Shown: piece by piece, positions 48,898 to 59,203 of the stretch | Numbering within the stretch: position 1 is the first letter of the stretch | How the letters are laid out: each line of letters opens with the position of its first letter | From: Mantis religiosa | Taxonomy: Eukaryota > Arthropoda > Insecta > Mantodea > Mantidae | Direction: 5' to 3' | Length of the DNA stretch: 64,000 bases | Assembly: GCA_030765055.1 (NCBI GenBank) | Contig: CM060952.1 | Location: 80,510,664-80,574,663 of the forward strand | Made by a program: the position numbers and the translations under genes | Notes under the pieces: generated by a model | The model's input: only the letters and a program-made list of their open reading frames with translations | Told to the model about the DNA's origin: nothing | Databases searched by the model: none

Positions 48898-50232
48898 CGA
48901 GGGCTATCCAGAAAGTAGATTACGTTTTGGAATAAAAAGTAAACAAAGTATAGGAAACAAATTTTATTATATACAGATGAAAGCCACACTCAAATACTAC
49001 TTTTCGACATAGTCACCATTCAAATTAAGGCATTTATCGTAGCGATGTACGAGCTTGGAAATTCCTTCGTCGAAAAATTCGGCCGCCTGCGCCTTCAACC
49101 ACTTCGTTACCTCTTCTTGCAGCTGTGCGTCATCATCAAAACGCTGCATAGCCAACCACTTCTTCATTGCTGGGAATAGGTGGAAGTCGCTAGGTGCCAG
49201 GTCGGGACTGTACGGCGGATGAGGAAACAACTCCCACTTAAAAGATTCAAGAACTTCACGAGTGACATTTGCCGTGTGGGGCCGGGCGTTGTCATGAATC
49301 AACAAGATCTTAGAGCTCAACATTCCTCTGCGCTTGTTTTGAATGGCTCTTCTGAGTTTTTGGAGAGTTTGGCAATACCTTTGAGAGTTTATTGTAGTGC
49401 CTCTTTCCAGGAAGTCCACCAAAATCACACCTTTTCTGTCCCAAAAAACAGTCGCCATCATCTTCCTTGTCGACATTGTTTGCATGCATTTCTTGGGTTT
49501 TTTGGGAGAACTTGTGTGCCCCCACTGTATTGATAGCAATTTCGTTTCACAGTTCACGTGTTTCACCCATGTTTCGTCACCAGTAACGATGCGATCGAGT
49601 AAAGAGTCACCATCCTTATGGTAAACGTCCAAAAAGTTCAACGCTGCAGCCATTCGCTGATTTTTGTGGTCCTCTGTCAAGATTTTTGGAATCCATCTTG
49701 CACAAAACTTGTGGTAACCAAGCTTTTCGCTGATGATTTCGTGCAACAAACTTCGCGAAATTTGTGCAAAACTCAAAGAAAGTTCCGTTATTGTGAACCT
49801 TCGATTTTCACGGACTTTAGCATCGACTTTTTCGACAAGTTCGGCAGTCACTATGCTGGGTCTCCCACTTCGATCTTCGTCGTGAACATTGGTTCGGCCA
49901 TTTTTAAATCTGATGACCCACTGACGCACTCCACCTTCAGTGATAATGTTGTCCCCATACACTTCACAAAGCTGCCGATAGATTTCTATCGGTTTACAGT
50001 TTTTTGCAGTCAGAAACCTTATTACTGCACGCACCTCGCAGCTCGCGGGATTTTCAATTAACGCAGACATTTCAAACCGTCACAGTATCTGAACGGAGCA
50101 CAGCACGAACCTCTCACTAGCACGGCTAGATGCCGACTGAGCTGCGCAACGCTCTGACCCCAAGATGGCCGCGCTAGCCCCGCCCCTAGCGGAAACAGAC
50201 GAAAACGTAATCTACTTTCTGGATAGCCCTCG
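48898..50232 (-). mobile_element. Mariner element, complete and apparently intact (1335 bp)
   Basis: TA duplication at 48896-48897 and 50233-50234. Perfect 31-bp terminal inverted repeats starting CGAGGGCTATCCAGAAAGTA. Contains an uninterrupted transposase. It split PLE C between its RT and nuclease, so it is younger than PLE C. Confidence 0.97.
48997..50070 (-). CDS. Mariner transposase, 357 aa, DD34D
   Basis: Open from ATG 50070 to the stop at 48997. N-terminal paired HTH domains (VIRFLTAKNCKPIEIYRQLC, GGVRQWVIRFKNGRTNV, then DRSGRPSIV), linker KFCARWIPKIL, and the catalytic core: IVTGDETWVKHV (first Asp), LLIHDNARPHTAN (second Asp), HPPYSPDLAPSDFHLF (third Asp, 34 residues after the second). 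Length and motifs are those of a SETMAR-like mariner transposase, which cuts and pastes at TA. No stop, frameshift or missing catalytic residue is seen, so this copy may encode active enzyme. The transposase acts in the nucleus on the terminal repeats. Confidence 0.97.
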   Translation of the reverse strand: MSALIENPASCEVRAVIRFLTAKNCKPIEIYRQLCEVYGDNIITEGGVRQWVIRFKNGRTNVHDEDRSGRPSIVTAELVEKVDAKVRENRRFTITELSLSFAQISRSLLHEIISEKLGYHKFCARWIPKILTEDHKNQRMAAALNFLDVYHKDGDSLLDRIVTGDETWVKHVNCETKLLSIQWGHTSSPKKPKKCMQTMSTRKMMATVFWDRKGVILVDFLERGTTINSQRYCQTLQKLRRAIQNKRRGMLSSKILLIHDNARPHTANVTREVLESFKWELFPHPPYSPDLAPSDFHLFPAMKKWLAMQRFDDDAQLQEEVTKWLKAQAAEFFDEGISKLVHRYDKCLNLNGDYVEK

Positions 50233-50235
50233 TAA

Positions 50236-50705
50236 ATTCCAAAAAGATCTTCTCAAAACACAACATAATTCTTGCACCTCAAAATAGATTTAATATCAGA
50301 AATTTGTTAAAAGGCCCCCTCAAAAATTCAACTACTACCAAAGAAAAACCAGGAATCTATGACATCAAATGTGAAACTTGCCCTAAAATTTATATAGGAA
50401 AAACAAAAAGAAATATTGACATCAGAACTAAAGAACATATAAGAAACATTAAAAATGGTGAAACAGAAAAATCAGCAGTGGCTTTTCATTTTTTGAATAC
50501 TAGACATGACATCAACTTGGAAACATCTTTAATAAAATACGTTAATCATCCCATAGACCTTTGCGTATGGGAAAAAGTCTTCATTAACAAAAATCACCAT
50601 AAAGTCATGAATTTTGAAACTCCACCACCATACATCTTTGACAAGTACATCATGCCATCTATCGCCGATACGGAGAAAGAGGAAACCACTACAATTTGCA
50701 CCAGT
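50236..50705 (+). pseudogene. PLE C GIY-YIG endonuclease
   Basis: After the mariner, the frame opens at NLLKGPLKN (about 50300): KPGIYDIKCETCPKIYIGKT (GIY and YIG motifs), KRNIDIRTKEHIRNIK, EKSAVAFHFLNTRHDI, then VWEKVFINKN. The CETC pair matches the zinc-binding cysteines of PLE nucleases. The segment is open to 50708, but the gene as a whole is interrupted. Confidence 0.9.
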
Positions 50706-50712
50706 TGAGTTC

Positions 50713-50752
50713 CAGCTGATGATAAGAGTAAAAGCTCTTGAAACATGTCCTG
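50713..50752 (+). ncRNA. Hammerhead-ribozyme-like motif, PLE C 3' end
   Basis: Begins 5 nt after the nuclease stop. Stem I CAG pairs with CTG; core CTGATGA; an extra T; stem II AAGAG with CTCTT (loop TAAAAG); GAAA; palindrome ACATGT; cleavage C. Stem III alone is too short (AC/GT) for a monomer, but ACATGT is self-complementary, so two copies could pair. Confidence 0.65.
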
Positions 50753-50826
50753 TGAAAAAACGGTATGAGTGAAGCAGTGTGTCAATATCTTCTCAATTCA
50801 CTTTTGTGCTGAATCAAGTAGTAATT

Positions 50827-51629
50827 AAGTTAATGCATAAGACACATGTAGTATATTTGGCAATGCTGGTAGAAGGGACAAGTGTATGATTCGCTGAGGT
50901 GTGTATGGCCTGCCTTCATATGCCTTTAACTTTTGCACCTACTTCACAGGCAGCCAAGCCTGCTTGCCGAACATTAGAAGCTCTGAATGGCTGTTTTGAC
51001 ATGGAAGCATATGGTACTTACCTCTTTGCAGCCTTTGAAATGTATAATTGATAATTTTGTGTTATTAAACTCATGATAAAGCATATTAAAGCTGAAGAAA
51101 GTGTACTTGAATTGGACACTGCATAAGACCATTTGAGAAACTTAAATGGTCATCAAAGCTTTGCAATGTTTTATAAAATATTTACAAAATATAATTTAAG
51201 TTAAAACAAACAGGTTTTTGTTGCAGTCAGCTTTAAGGTCTATGCATTTTCCTAACATTACTACTTTTCCAATAATCTATTCTTGCCTATCATTGCTAAA
51301 CCTAAATAACAGACATAACTTCAAGATAATCATTTACCAACTATTGTACTGAAATGGATTTGAATTCATTTTCCATATTGAATAGAAACCACATTCACTT
51401 TTAAAACTGAAAACAAAGTAAGATCAATCTAGATTCCACTCTGTATCACCTAAGAATACGTGAAGTAATTAAACCAAGTTAGCTATTAAATTATTTTTAT
51501 TTATAATATTGCATAAATTTAAAGATCTACTAAGCATTATTGCATAGAAAAATTAGTTACATTTGTTCATTCATTAATGTTTACATAGGTTCAATGTAAT
51601 TTGAGTATATGAATCCTGTTTAAAGCAGT
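50827..51629. other. No recognised gene
   Basis: AT-rich intergenic sequence. Confidence 0.3.
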
Positions 51630-51648
51630 AATCAATGTAGAATTTGAT

Positions 51649-51918
51649 GAATAAAAGTGTTGTTAACAGTGAAGCTAATTTCATGTATAAAGACTAAAAT
51701 TGAGTCATATCTTTTAAAACTTGTAACTTTACTCATGTACTTTTACAAAATCAGGAACGTTTTCGAAACTGTTGCAGTTTCATCCTCAGCTGATTAGCAA
51801 CTGATCACAGTTGGTTGTTGGGAAACTGCAACAGTTTCGAAAACGTTCCTGATTTTGTAAAAGGACGTGAGTGAAGTTACAAGTTTTAAAAGGTATAACT
51901 CAATTTTAATCTTTATTC
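51649..51918. mobile_element. Mini-PLE (270 bp) with a complete hammerhead motif
   Basis: 19-bp duplication AATCAATGTAGAATTTGAT (51630-51648; one change at 51919-51937). The head ends GTTAACAGTGAAGC, then an inverted arm (51690-51795), a short centre, and a sense arm to 51918. The arms pair over about 90 bp (AAAATCAGGAACGTTTTC and others). No coding. The left arm carries the motif at 51749-51795; the right arm keeps only its 3' half. Confidence 0.85.
51749..51795 (-). ncRNA. Hammerhead ribozyme candidate (best in window)
   Basis: Minus strand: stem I AATCAG with CTGATT (6 bp), core CTGAGGA, an extra T, stem II GAAACTG with CAGTTTC (7 bp, loop CAA), GAAA, palindrome AACGTT (stem III, dimer type), cleavage C. 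Every invariant core base of the CUGANGA/GAAA/UH hammerhead is present. Confidence 0.7.
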
Positions 51919-52188
51919 AATCAATGTAGAACTTGATCTTATCCTCTTCTCTTGAAGAAGTGGATTTATGTTTCACTTCAAACTGAATTCCTGCTTATAT
52001 TTTTATAGTAAAGCAGACCCAAATCACTGCATTATACATGTAATAGAAAAGGGTATAGATTACTAGGAAATTTAGTTTCTCATATTATCAACATAAAATG
52101 TTCCTTTCTTGGAAGTGTTGAAAACGGTGTTGTTATGATAAATTAAATTTAAAGGGAGTTGATTAATGATACTAAACAGCACTTACTT

Positions 52189-53185
52189 TTACATTTTTCC
52201 GGAACTTGTTTCAGAGACTTTGCCTCTATGCTCAACCGGCAATCGACTGGTTCTCATTGGTGTAGTTGACGATATTTTGTCATAGGTCTCCTCTGGTGGC
52301 GGTTCAAGGAACTTGCTGAACAAATCTTTCTGGGGGATGTCAAAATTGAATACTTTGTTCCTATTTTTTGAAATGAAGATTTGTTCCCATGTGGATAGTT
52401 CTTGTTTTGCTGATGTATGTTTTAGTAGTTTTGGTTCTGGATTTATGTTGTGGTTCTTTCCCCAAAAATGTGTGGCGACTGCTGATTTTTCTAATTGTTT
52501 ATATTTTAAGTTTCTAAAGTGTTCCTTTGCTCTTGTTTCCAAATTTCTTTTGGTTTTTCCAATATAAATTTGACTACAGTCACTGCATTCAATTTGATAT
52601 ATACCAGATTTTTTGTTAGATGGAATGGCATCTTTGATGTTTGAGCAAATTAGGTTTTTTAAGGAGAAATGGTTGACTGGTGCTAGTTGAATGTTTTGTT
52701 TTTTGAAGACTTTTTTGAATTTGTCATAGGCCCATGGATGGTCAGTGAATTTTTTTAAAATCATTAGTTTCTGTAGCTGAGAGGGTTGTGGTTTCCTTTA
52801 TTAGCTTCTTCTTTTTTGCTAAGTTCACTTTTGTGTCTACTAATGATTTGGGAAAGTTATTTTTTCGTGCTATTTCAATTATTTTGTTGTATTCTGTTTT
52901 GTATTCTTCTGCTGTGAGAGGGATGTTTACCAGTCTGTGTGCTAAACTATTGAAGATTGCCTGTTTGTGGGATCTTGGGTTATAGCCATTAGCTTTTATG
53001 TAGTTGTCTGTCTGTGTTGGTTTTCTGTAAATGCCAAAGTTTAGTCTAATTTTATCTCCCATTATTTTTAGATCCAAAAATGGTAAATACTCGTCTTTTT
53101 CTATTTCTACAGTGAACTTGATGCTTTTTTCTTGGATATTTAAAAGTTTTAGTGTATCACTGATGTGTTTTTTTGGTACTATTGC
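52189..53185 (-). pseudogene. PLE D minus-arm RT-thumb/GIY-YIG frame
   Basis: IVPKKHISDTLKLLNIQEKS, then YLPFLDLKIMGD, FGIYRKPTQTDNYIKANGYN, and after a frameshift near 52765 the nuclease: FSLKNLICSNIKD, SGIYQIECSDCSQIYIGKTK, RNLETRAKEHFRN, EKSAVATHFW, WEQIFISKNRNKVFNF. 5'-truncated before the YVDD box. Confidence 0.88.
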
Positions 53186-53189
53186 AAAG

Positions 53190-53915
53190 CACAGTAGAAG
53201 AATACAAAACAGAATACAACAAAGTAATTGAAATAGCACAAAAAATAACTTTCCCAAATCATTAGTAGACAAAAAAGTGAACTTAGCAAAAGAGAAAAGC
53301 TAATAAAGGAAACCACAACCCTCTCAGCTACAGAAACTAATATGATTTTCAAAAAATTCACTTACCATCCATTGGCCTATGATAAATTCAAAAAAGTCTT
53401 CAAAAAACAAAACATTCAACTAGCACCAGTCAACCATTTCTCCTTAAAAACCTAATTTGCTCAAACATCAAAGATGCCATTCCATCTAACAAAAAATCTG
53501 GTATATATCAAATTGAATGCAATGACCGTAGTGAAATTTATATTGGAAAAACCAAAAGAAATTTAGAAACAAGAGCAAAGGAACACTTTAGAAACTTAAA
53601 ATATAAACAATTAGAAAAATCAGCAGTTGCCACACATTTTTGGTGAAAAAACCACAACGTAAATCCAGAACCAAAACTACTAAAATATACATCAGGAAAA
53701 CAAGAACTATCCACATGGGAACAAATCTTCATCTCAAAAAATTAGAACAAAGTATTCAATTTTGACATCCCCCAGAAAGATTTGTTCAGCAAGTTCCTTG
53801 AACCGCCACCAGAGGAGACCTATGACAAAATATTGTCGACTACACCAATGAGAACCAGACGATGGCCGGCTGAGGATAGAGGCAAAGTCTCTGAAACATG
53901 TTCCGGAAAAATTTA
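53190..53915 (+). pseudogene. PLE D plus-arm nuclease frame
   Basis: Same protein as the minus arm from EEYKTEYNKV onward. Damaged by a one-base loss near 53450, by stops at 53646 and 53744, and by NDRSEIYIGKTK in place of NDCSQIYIGKTK, which loses one zinc-ligand cysteine. Confidence 0.85.
53866..53906 (+). ncRNA. Hammerhead-ribozyme-like motif, PLE D plus arm
   Basis: Stem I CCGG with CCGG (4 bp), core CTGAGGA, an extra T, stem II AGAG with CTCT, GAAA, palindrome ACATGT, cleavage T. All core bases match. The mirrored minus-arm copy (52195-52245) has a damaged core (TTGAGCA). Confidence 0.62.
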
Positions 53916-53977
53916 AAAGTAAGTGTTGTTTAGTATCATTAATCGACTCCCTTTAAATTTAATTTAACATAAAATGT

Positions 53978-55615
53978 ATTGAAGTGTGAGCAACCTATTT
54001 CATAACAGTACCATGTGTGGCACTAATGACTTTACCTTTTGCTGGAGATGACACATTACCACTAATATATCTTGAGTGAGGATTGGAATATTAAAACTGT
54101 AATATATTTTAGTTACAGGAATTAAATACAATTCTTATGACATTAACTGACCCTTTCTAGATTATAATTACATTAGATGAAATAGCAAGAATGCTTGAGA
54201 ATTACCAATTCATGTTGAACGATACCTAATCTTTGCCATACTGTCTGTTAAACTTATCACAGTAAGAAGCTTCATTGTCAGAGTGACTGATAAACTTTGT
54301 ATGAAGTAAACACTATACCTAGAGAGGTAAACACATTTTTTTCTCTTCGGTTTCCATGTCTCTTACTATTAGTCACTGCTGAGCTCTTTATTCACAACAT
54401 ATACTTGCACTATATATGCAGCTAATTTAAGGAAACACAGTTAATCTTACAGCCAGATAAAACAACAGCAACAGTAAGCGAAGAGAAATCTATGTGATAT
54501 AAAATGTTTAATGAAAAATAATTTTATACAGTTAACAAACAAGGATAAAGAAATTACATATCTATCACACCAAAATACTGCTGCAAAAGATTTTCTGGAC
54601 ATTTATTTGTAACCTAAATTGTTCATTTTTTCCCCTAATGGTATCAACTACAAACAGTGGAAACTTTTAAATAATGAATCTTAACTGCTATTACATTGTT
54701 ACTCTTACTGTAAGTGAAATACATGTTCATTACAAATTCTAAGAAATGTCCAACTTTCAAGAGTTATATAATCTCAAAGTACTGAAGTAGAATAATGAAT
54801 ATATGGCAAGCTCCTGTGAAATAAAGAAATGTATATAAATATAATATGAGAGTTCACTATGATAAAACTAGGTTAATTTCATGTCATGGCAGTGTTCTTT
54901 TGTCATAGCTAACCACACCTTATTCCAACATCTTATCAAATACACAATCAGTTCTTTTTTTTTTATCGTGGCATACAGGGTCTTGATTTAATATGGTATC
55001 CAACACATAAGAAGTGATGTTGATGGTGAAATTATGTCACAGTGAAATCCTAGCAGAAAAAAAAAAAATCCTTCCTCATTTAAACAAGCAGCATCTATAA
55101 ATTCTGAATGGCATATCACACACAGTAGACTGCAAAAAAGTTGTGCGGTACGGATATATGCATGCAAATGTTTTAACAAGTGCTGGTTAGTTACGTGGTT
55201 ATGTATTAGTTAATAACGTGACAATGCCTCCTACAGTGTCAAAAATAAAAGGAAAAAACTCTACATAGTCAAAATTGGAAAAAGGTTTTAAGGGACAAAT
55301 ATTAATTTGGTTAAGTTTCGTCTCCAAAAAAGCTCATTTTAACAGACTTTTTAAAAGAAATTTTAGAGATATAATGTGATGTGAGAAATGTACTAAGTTT
55401 GAACGTTCTCCAATGCCATGCGCAAGCAGACTAAAACAACTGATGACTACCAACCTTTACACAGCAGCCAACATGTGCTTCATTTGTAACGTGTGTAACA
55501 AACCTCTACAACCCATACATCTCCATGTCATCGCTGGTCTGCTTTCTCTTGGGTTTTATTCTTTACAAACACGTTATGCAGTGGAGAGAATTTATTGTAG
55601 TGTGTGAAGCAAATT
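53978..55615. other. No recognised gene
   Basis: AT-rich. 55413-55607 has an open frame with CFICNVCNKP, a CXXC pair; I cannot assign it. Confidence 0.3.
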
Positions 55616-56035
55616 TTGTATGTTCTTGAAGAAAATAAATATTTTAGAAATGGCTCAAAAGATCTATTGGTGTAATGATCACCATAATTTCAACACAAAA
55701 AATAAGCATAAATTAGACTATCCAAGATGCAGATTAGCTCTTAGTGCAAATACTTGTTTTTATAATGGTATTAACATGTTTAACAAACTACCTGAGGCAG
55801 CAAGAGTTGTCCCAATTATAGACTAAAAGTATGTATTCACAACTGGCTATTAAATAGGCCATTTTGTTCAATTAATGAATTCATGGATAATACTGTTGAC
55901 ATTACTCTGTAATTTAAATTTATGTAATCTGTAGCCACATAGGTAATTATTGTTTTATATATTTTAGTATTGTAATTATGACGATGTCATTTCTGGATGT
56001 GTTCTGGTCTCTGACAAATAAAGATTATTACCTCA
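55616..56035 (+). mobile_element. LINE 3' end fragment, Jockey/CR1-type
   Basis: Plus strand HNFNTKNKHKLDYPRCRLAL then FYNGINMFNKLPEAAR, the same C-terminal ORF2 signature as in LINE B, then a short 3' UTR ending TGACAAATAAAGATTATTAC. 5'-truncated, as LINE copies usually are. Confidence 0.75.
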
Positions 56036-58376
56036 ATGGTATAGAGGTTTGCCTTCAGCTATTACTTAATGAGGGTCAGCTAAGGACAAGAATATAATGT
56101 TCAGAATGTAGTGCCATCCTGGATCCCATTAAGAGGCAGGATGAAGACTTAAATGGACCCTCTGATGATGCTCACACAAATTTGAGCAAAACAGGAGTAA
56201 TTCCTATTTTTCGACTGTAGCTTAAAAGCCTGGAAGAAACCTTACTTCAGATAGATGCCAGCTGTGAAAGCCAAAGTTCATACACAACTTTCTGCTGACT
56301 TTTATATTGTAAAGTAATAAGTACCTTATTTCTCACTTCTCACTATGGCACATTAGTTTTTGCTTATGTGGTATTTCTGATTGGCATGTGCTGCCTACCA
56401 GAACTGTGATAAGTATGCACAGATTTGGGCTATCCCATTGCCTCTCTACTTACCATTAATGTCTAAGATGAAAGTCCACAATGCTGTCAATCCATACTAG
56501 ATTTGAAGTGGCACAGATCTTCAGAATAGTAATGTAAGAGTGTAGCAAACTTACAACCTTTAGCTTCTGTGATTTTCTATTGTAAGGCATGGCATCATTA
56601 CTCTTAAAGAATAATAAATATGAGGACTGCATGAGAGTTATAGAATTTATTTTTTATAGGCAGTATCATGTGAAGGAGGCACTACCCATGGAGCCACCTT
56701 CATAACAAGTCATCCTTAGGTTTGGCTTTGATAGCAAGGAGCTAGCCCAACATGGATAAGTGAACAGATGTGAGAAGACTGCTCATATAGGCCAGAGAGG
56801 CTACAACTTATAAGGGGGCTCTGTACGGATCATTAACTCCTCCATGCAAGAATTGTTAAACATTTTCAACTCCTCAGATCCTACTATGTTAAAAAATTAG
56901 AAACAAATGTTTTTGACAGTTGTGTTTCATGATCTACTTTCCATTTATAGAATCCTGATGGAAAATAGAACTTCTTGCATTCAGTTCTGGTAAACAAACT
57001 TATCTGTATAATTTGCCTATTTACTTGCACATATGTTAACACTCCGAATGTGTCCATTAAACTTAAGTGCAAATTTTGTAGAACACTATAAAAAGGTATT
57101 TACTCTCTTACATTTTGCAGCAAACTGTACACATTGATTCACAATGGGCAGTGAACAGAAACCAGAACAAAAATGAAGAGGGGAATTTCTACTGATGACA
57201 AAATGAAAAATCTAGTTTACTCATTTAGATATCATTTGCATTTTCATTTACTTATGAATTCAGATATTTTTAATTCAAAACACAAAATTCAATAGAATAA
57301 ACATTTTCAAAATGCAGATCCATTAAATTTCTAATTTATTTAATCATAATAATAGAGAAATGTGCACTCAAGTTTGAGCATTAGGTTAATTTCACTTTTC
57401 AGTCTTTGCTATTCTTTCTTTAATCATAGCCAGCTTTAATCCTTTATTAAATAACTTACATTAAAGCTATTTTTTGTTAATTTTAACAGTTGTTTGTCGT
57501 TCCTTGAAGTTTTTTTTACACAATAGCCAATTTTGAGTATCATATAGAAACACAACAGATGACACTTTTGCTAAAACAAGCAATACTCAATAGCTGTGAG
57601 GGAATCAGGACACATATTTGATAGAATTTCTTCCAATTTCATTCTCTCAGCTTACAACCAGTGAAAAATCTAGGAGCTGTTTGATGTTATGACTGCCTTG
57701 GATAATTTCTGCAGTGATGGTCTAATATGCTCAATATGAATCTGACATGCCATGTGGAGAAATGAGAACAAAAGAATTAAAACTTCACCAAAACTTCTTG
57801 GAACCTAGGAAAACTTCCTGCTAACTGTGAACACTCACATTATAATATATGTCTTTTAATTTTATCACTGTCATTCTGGTTACTTTCCTCGGTTATTATG
57901 AACTTGCCTTTAAAGTCATCAGGTATGTAAGTGAAATAGGAAATCAACTATGTAACTAAGGCCATTTGTCTGAGGTGAACTAACAAACCTACGGTAACCA
58001 TTCGAACATAAAAACAGCAATAACTGGTTACCATATTAAATACATATTGACCCTGTGGTTACAAGAATGGAAATATAATTCACTAAGGAAAACTGATATA
58101 CTATAAAGTAAATACAAAATGCAACTGGTAAACAATTGCTTAAGCAGAGTGAACTTAAAAAATGAGTAAAAAACTATTACAAAAATAATGACAGAACCAT
58201 TCCTAATTATGCAGAAGACTAACATATAGTTATATGGTATTTTGTGACATATACCTTTTCCAGGATTCTCGTCTCTAACATTAGCTGCTCTAATAAATGT
58301 ATAATCATTACATAGTATTTTTTTTTTACAGGTAACGATATCAGCACCTACTTAGGAAATTAAATTCCAATAGTAT
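56036..58376. other. No recognised gene
   Basis: AT-rich, with no transposon or coding signature identified. Confidence 0.3.
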
Positions 58377-58585
58377 TTACTCAAAATCTCTAATGATTAT
58401 TTTCCTGCCAATGCTACGTGATACTACAGACATCATCAAGCCATTAGTTGTAACAAGAATTGAATTAGAAACCCTCACACCATTAGGTGGTTTAGATACC
58501 ACTTCATATTGAAACTGAAAGACAGCAATGGGCTGAGAATCAAACAGACTACTCTTTTCCTTTAAGCAGTACATTGGCACAGAAG
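58377..58585 (-). CDS. Candidate host terminal exon, protein not recognised
   Basis: On the minus strand a plausible acceptor (TTTAAATTTGTTGTAG) is followed by 209 nt open to TAA at 58377-58379, reading SVPMYCLKEKSSLFDSQPIA, VFQFQYEVVSKPPNGVRVSN and so on to RKIIIRDFE. Codon use and composition look coding and no transposon family fits. I do not recognise the protein. The partner exons would lie to the right on the minus strand. Confidence 0.4.
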
Positions 58586-58841
58586 CTACAACAAATTTAA
58601 AAAGACAATTTACATTAAAACACTTAAAACCGTAACTGTACAGTTAACGACAGTTAGTATACACATAGATAAACACGCACGTTAAAGAGTCTTTCTCTTC
58701 TTCATTAGCTGATCTAACCTCAGTTTTATCACTCTGCAGAAATGTCTTATAACAAAGAGTGTTTTTTTTTATTTTTTATTTTGTTTGACTAGTAAAATTG
58801 TCCTTTCTGATGTACAACCTAATAAAACAACTTCCTAATCA

Positions 58842-58992
58842 TCATCGTTGGATGAAGGGAAGCCAGTCTGTTTCGTCACTTGAGCACTTCTGCAACAGTT
58901 CATGTGCAAGATGGACAGCATCCATCTCGTCGGACTGGCGTTGTACATGTGATTGGTGGGCATCTCTCAGTTGTGCAAGTAACTTGCTTTTC
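58842..58992 (-). CDS. Candidate host terminal exon, charged helical C-terminus
   Basis: On the minus strand, TGTATTTTTCTGTAACAG (acceptor) is followed by 151 nt reading KSKLLAQLRDAHQSHVQRQS, DEMDAVHLAHELLQKCSSD, ETDWLPFIQR, stop. An AATAAA-type run occurs about 80 bp after the stop (near 58765). The frame is also open upstream to 59102, so the true exon edge is uncertain. It looks like an amphipathic helix or coiled coil; no family recognised. PLE B lies just upstream. Confidence 0.4.
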
Positions 58993-59203
58993 CTGTTACA
59001 GAAAAATACACCAATCATATCAAATAGTTCAATCACTTCACTAGAAACAGGAGGCACTTCAAATATAATATTGTGTGTACATTCACATGAATTTTTCAAC
59101 ATATTATTGTTCCAATTACTTTCTTGGAAGTGTTGAAAACAGTGTTGTTATGATAAATTAACTTTAAAGAGAGTCGATTAAAGACACTAGACAACACTTA
59201 CTT

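Larger units (their letters stand above)
47512..50811 (+). mobile_element. PLE C: Penelope-like element carrying two nested insertions
   Basis: 15-bp duplication AATCAAGTAGTAATT (47497-47511, 50812-50826). The plus strand encodes an RT region, then after a nested mariner (48898-50232) a GIY-YIG nuclease and a hammerhead-like 3' end. A mini-PLE (48322-48470) sits inside the RT. Without the nested parts it is about 1.8 kb, so the 5' end is truncated. Unlike PLE A, B and D it has no inverted arm. Confidence 0.9.
52102..53965. mobile_element. PLE D: palindromic Penelope-like element
   Basis: 12-bp duplication AACATAAAATGT (52090-52101, 53966-53977). Head TCCTTTCTTGGAAGTGTTG with AAAACGGTGTTG. 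The minus arm runs 52140-53185, and a shorter plus arm begins near 53190 (AEEYKTEYNKVIEIA) and runs to 53965. Both encode the RT thumb and GIY-YIG nuclease of the same family as PLE B; the arms differ by several percent and by frameshifts. Confidence 0.9.

Noticed and set aside
49180..50061. Plus-strand frames of 117-147 codons
   Set aside because: Antisense shadows of the mariner transposase.
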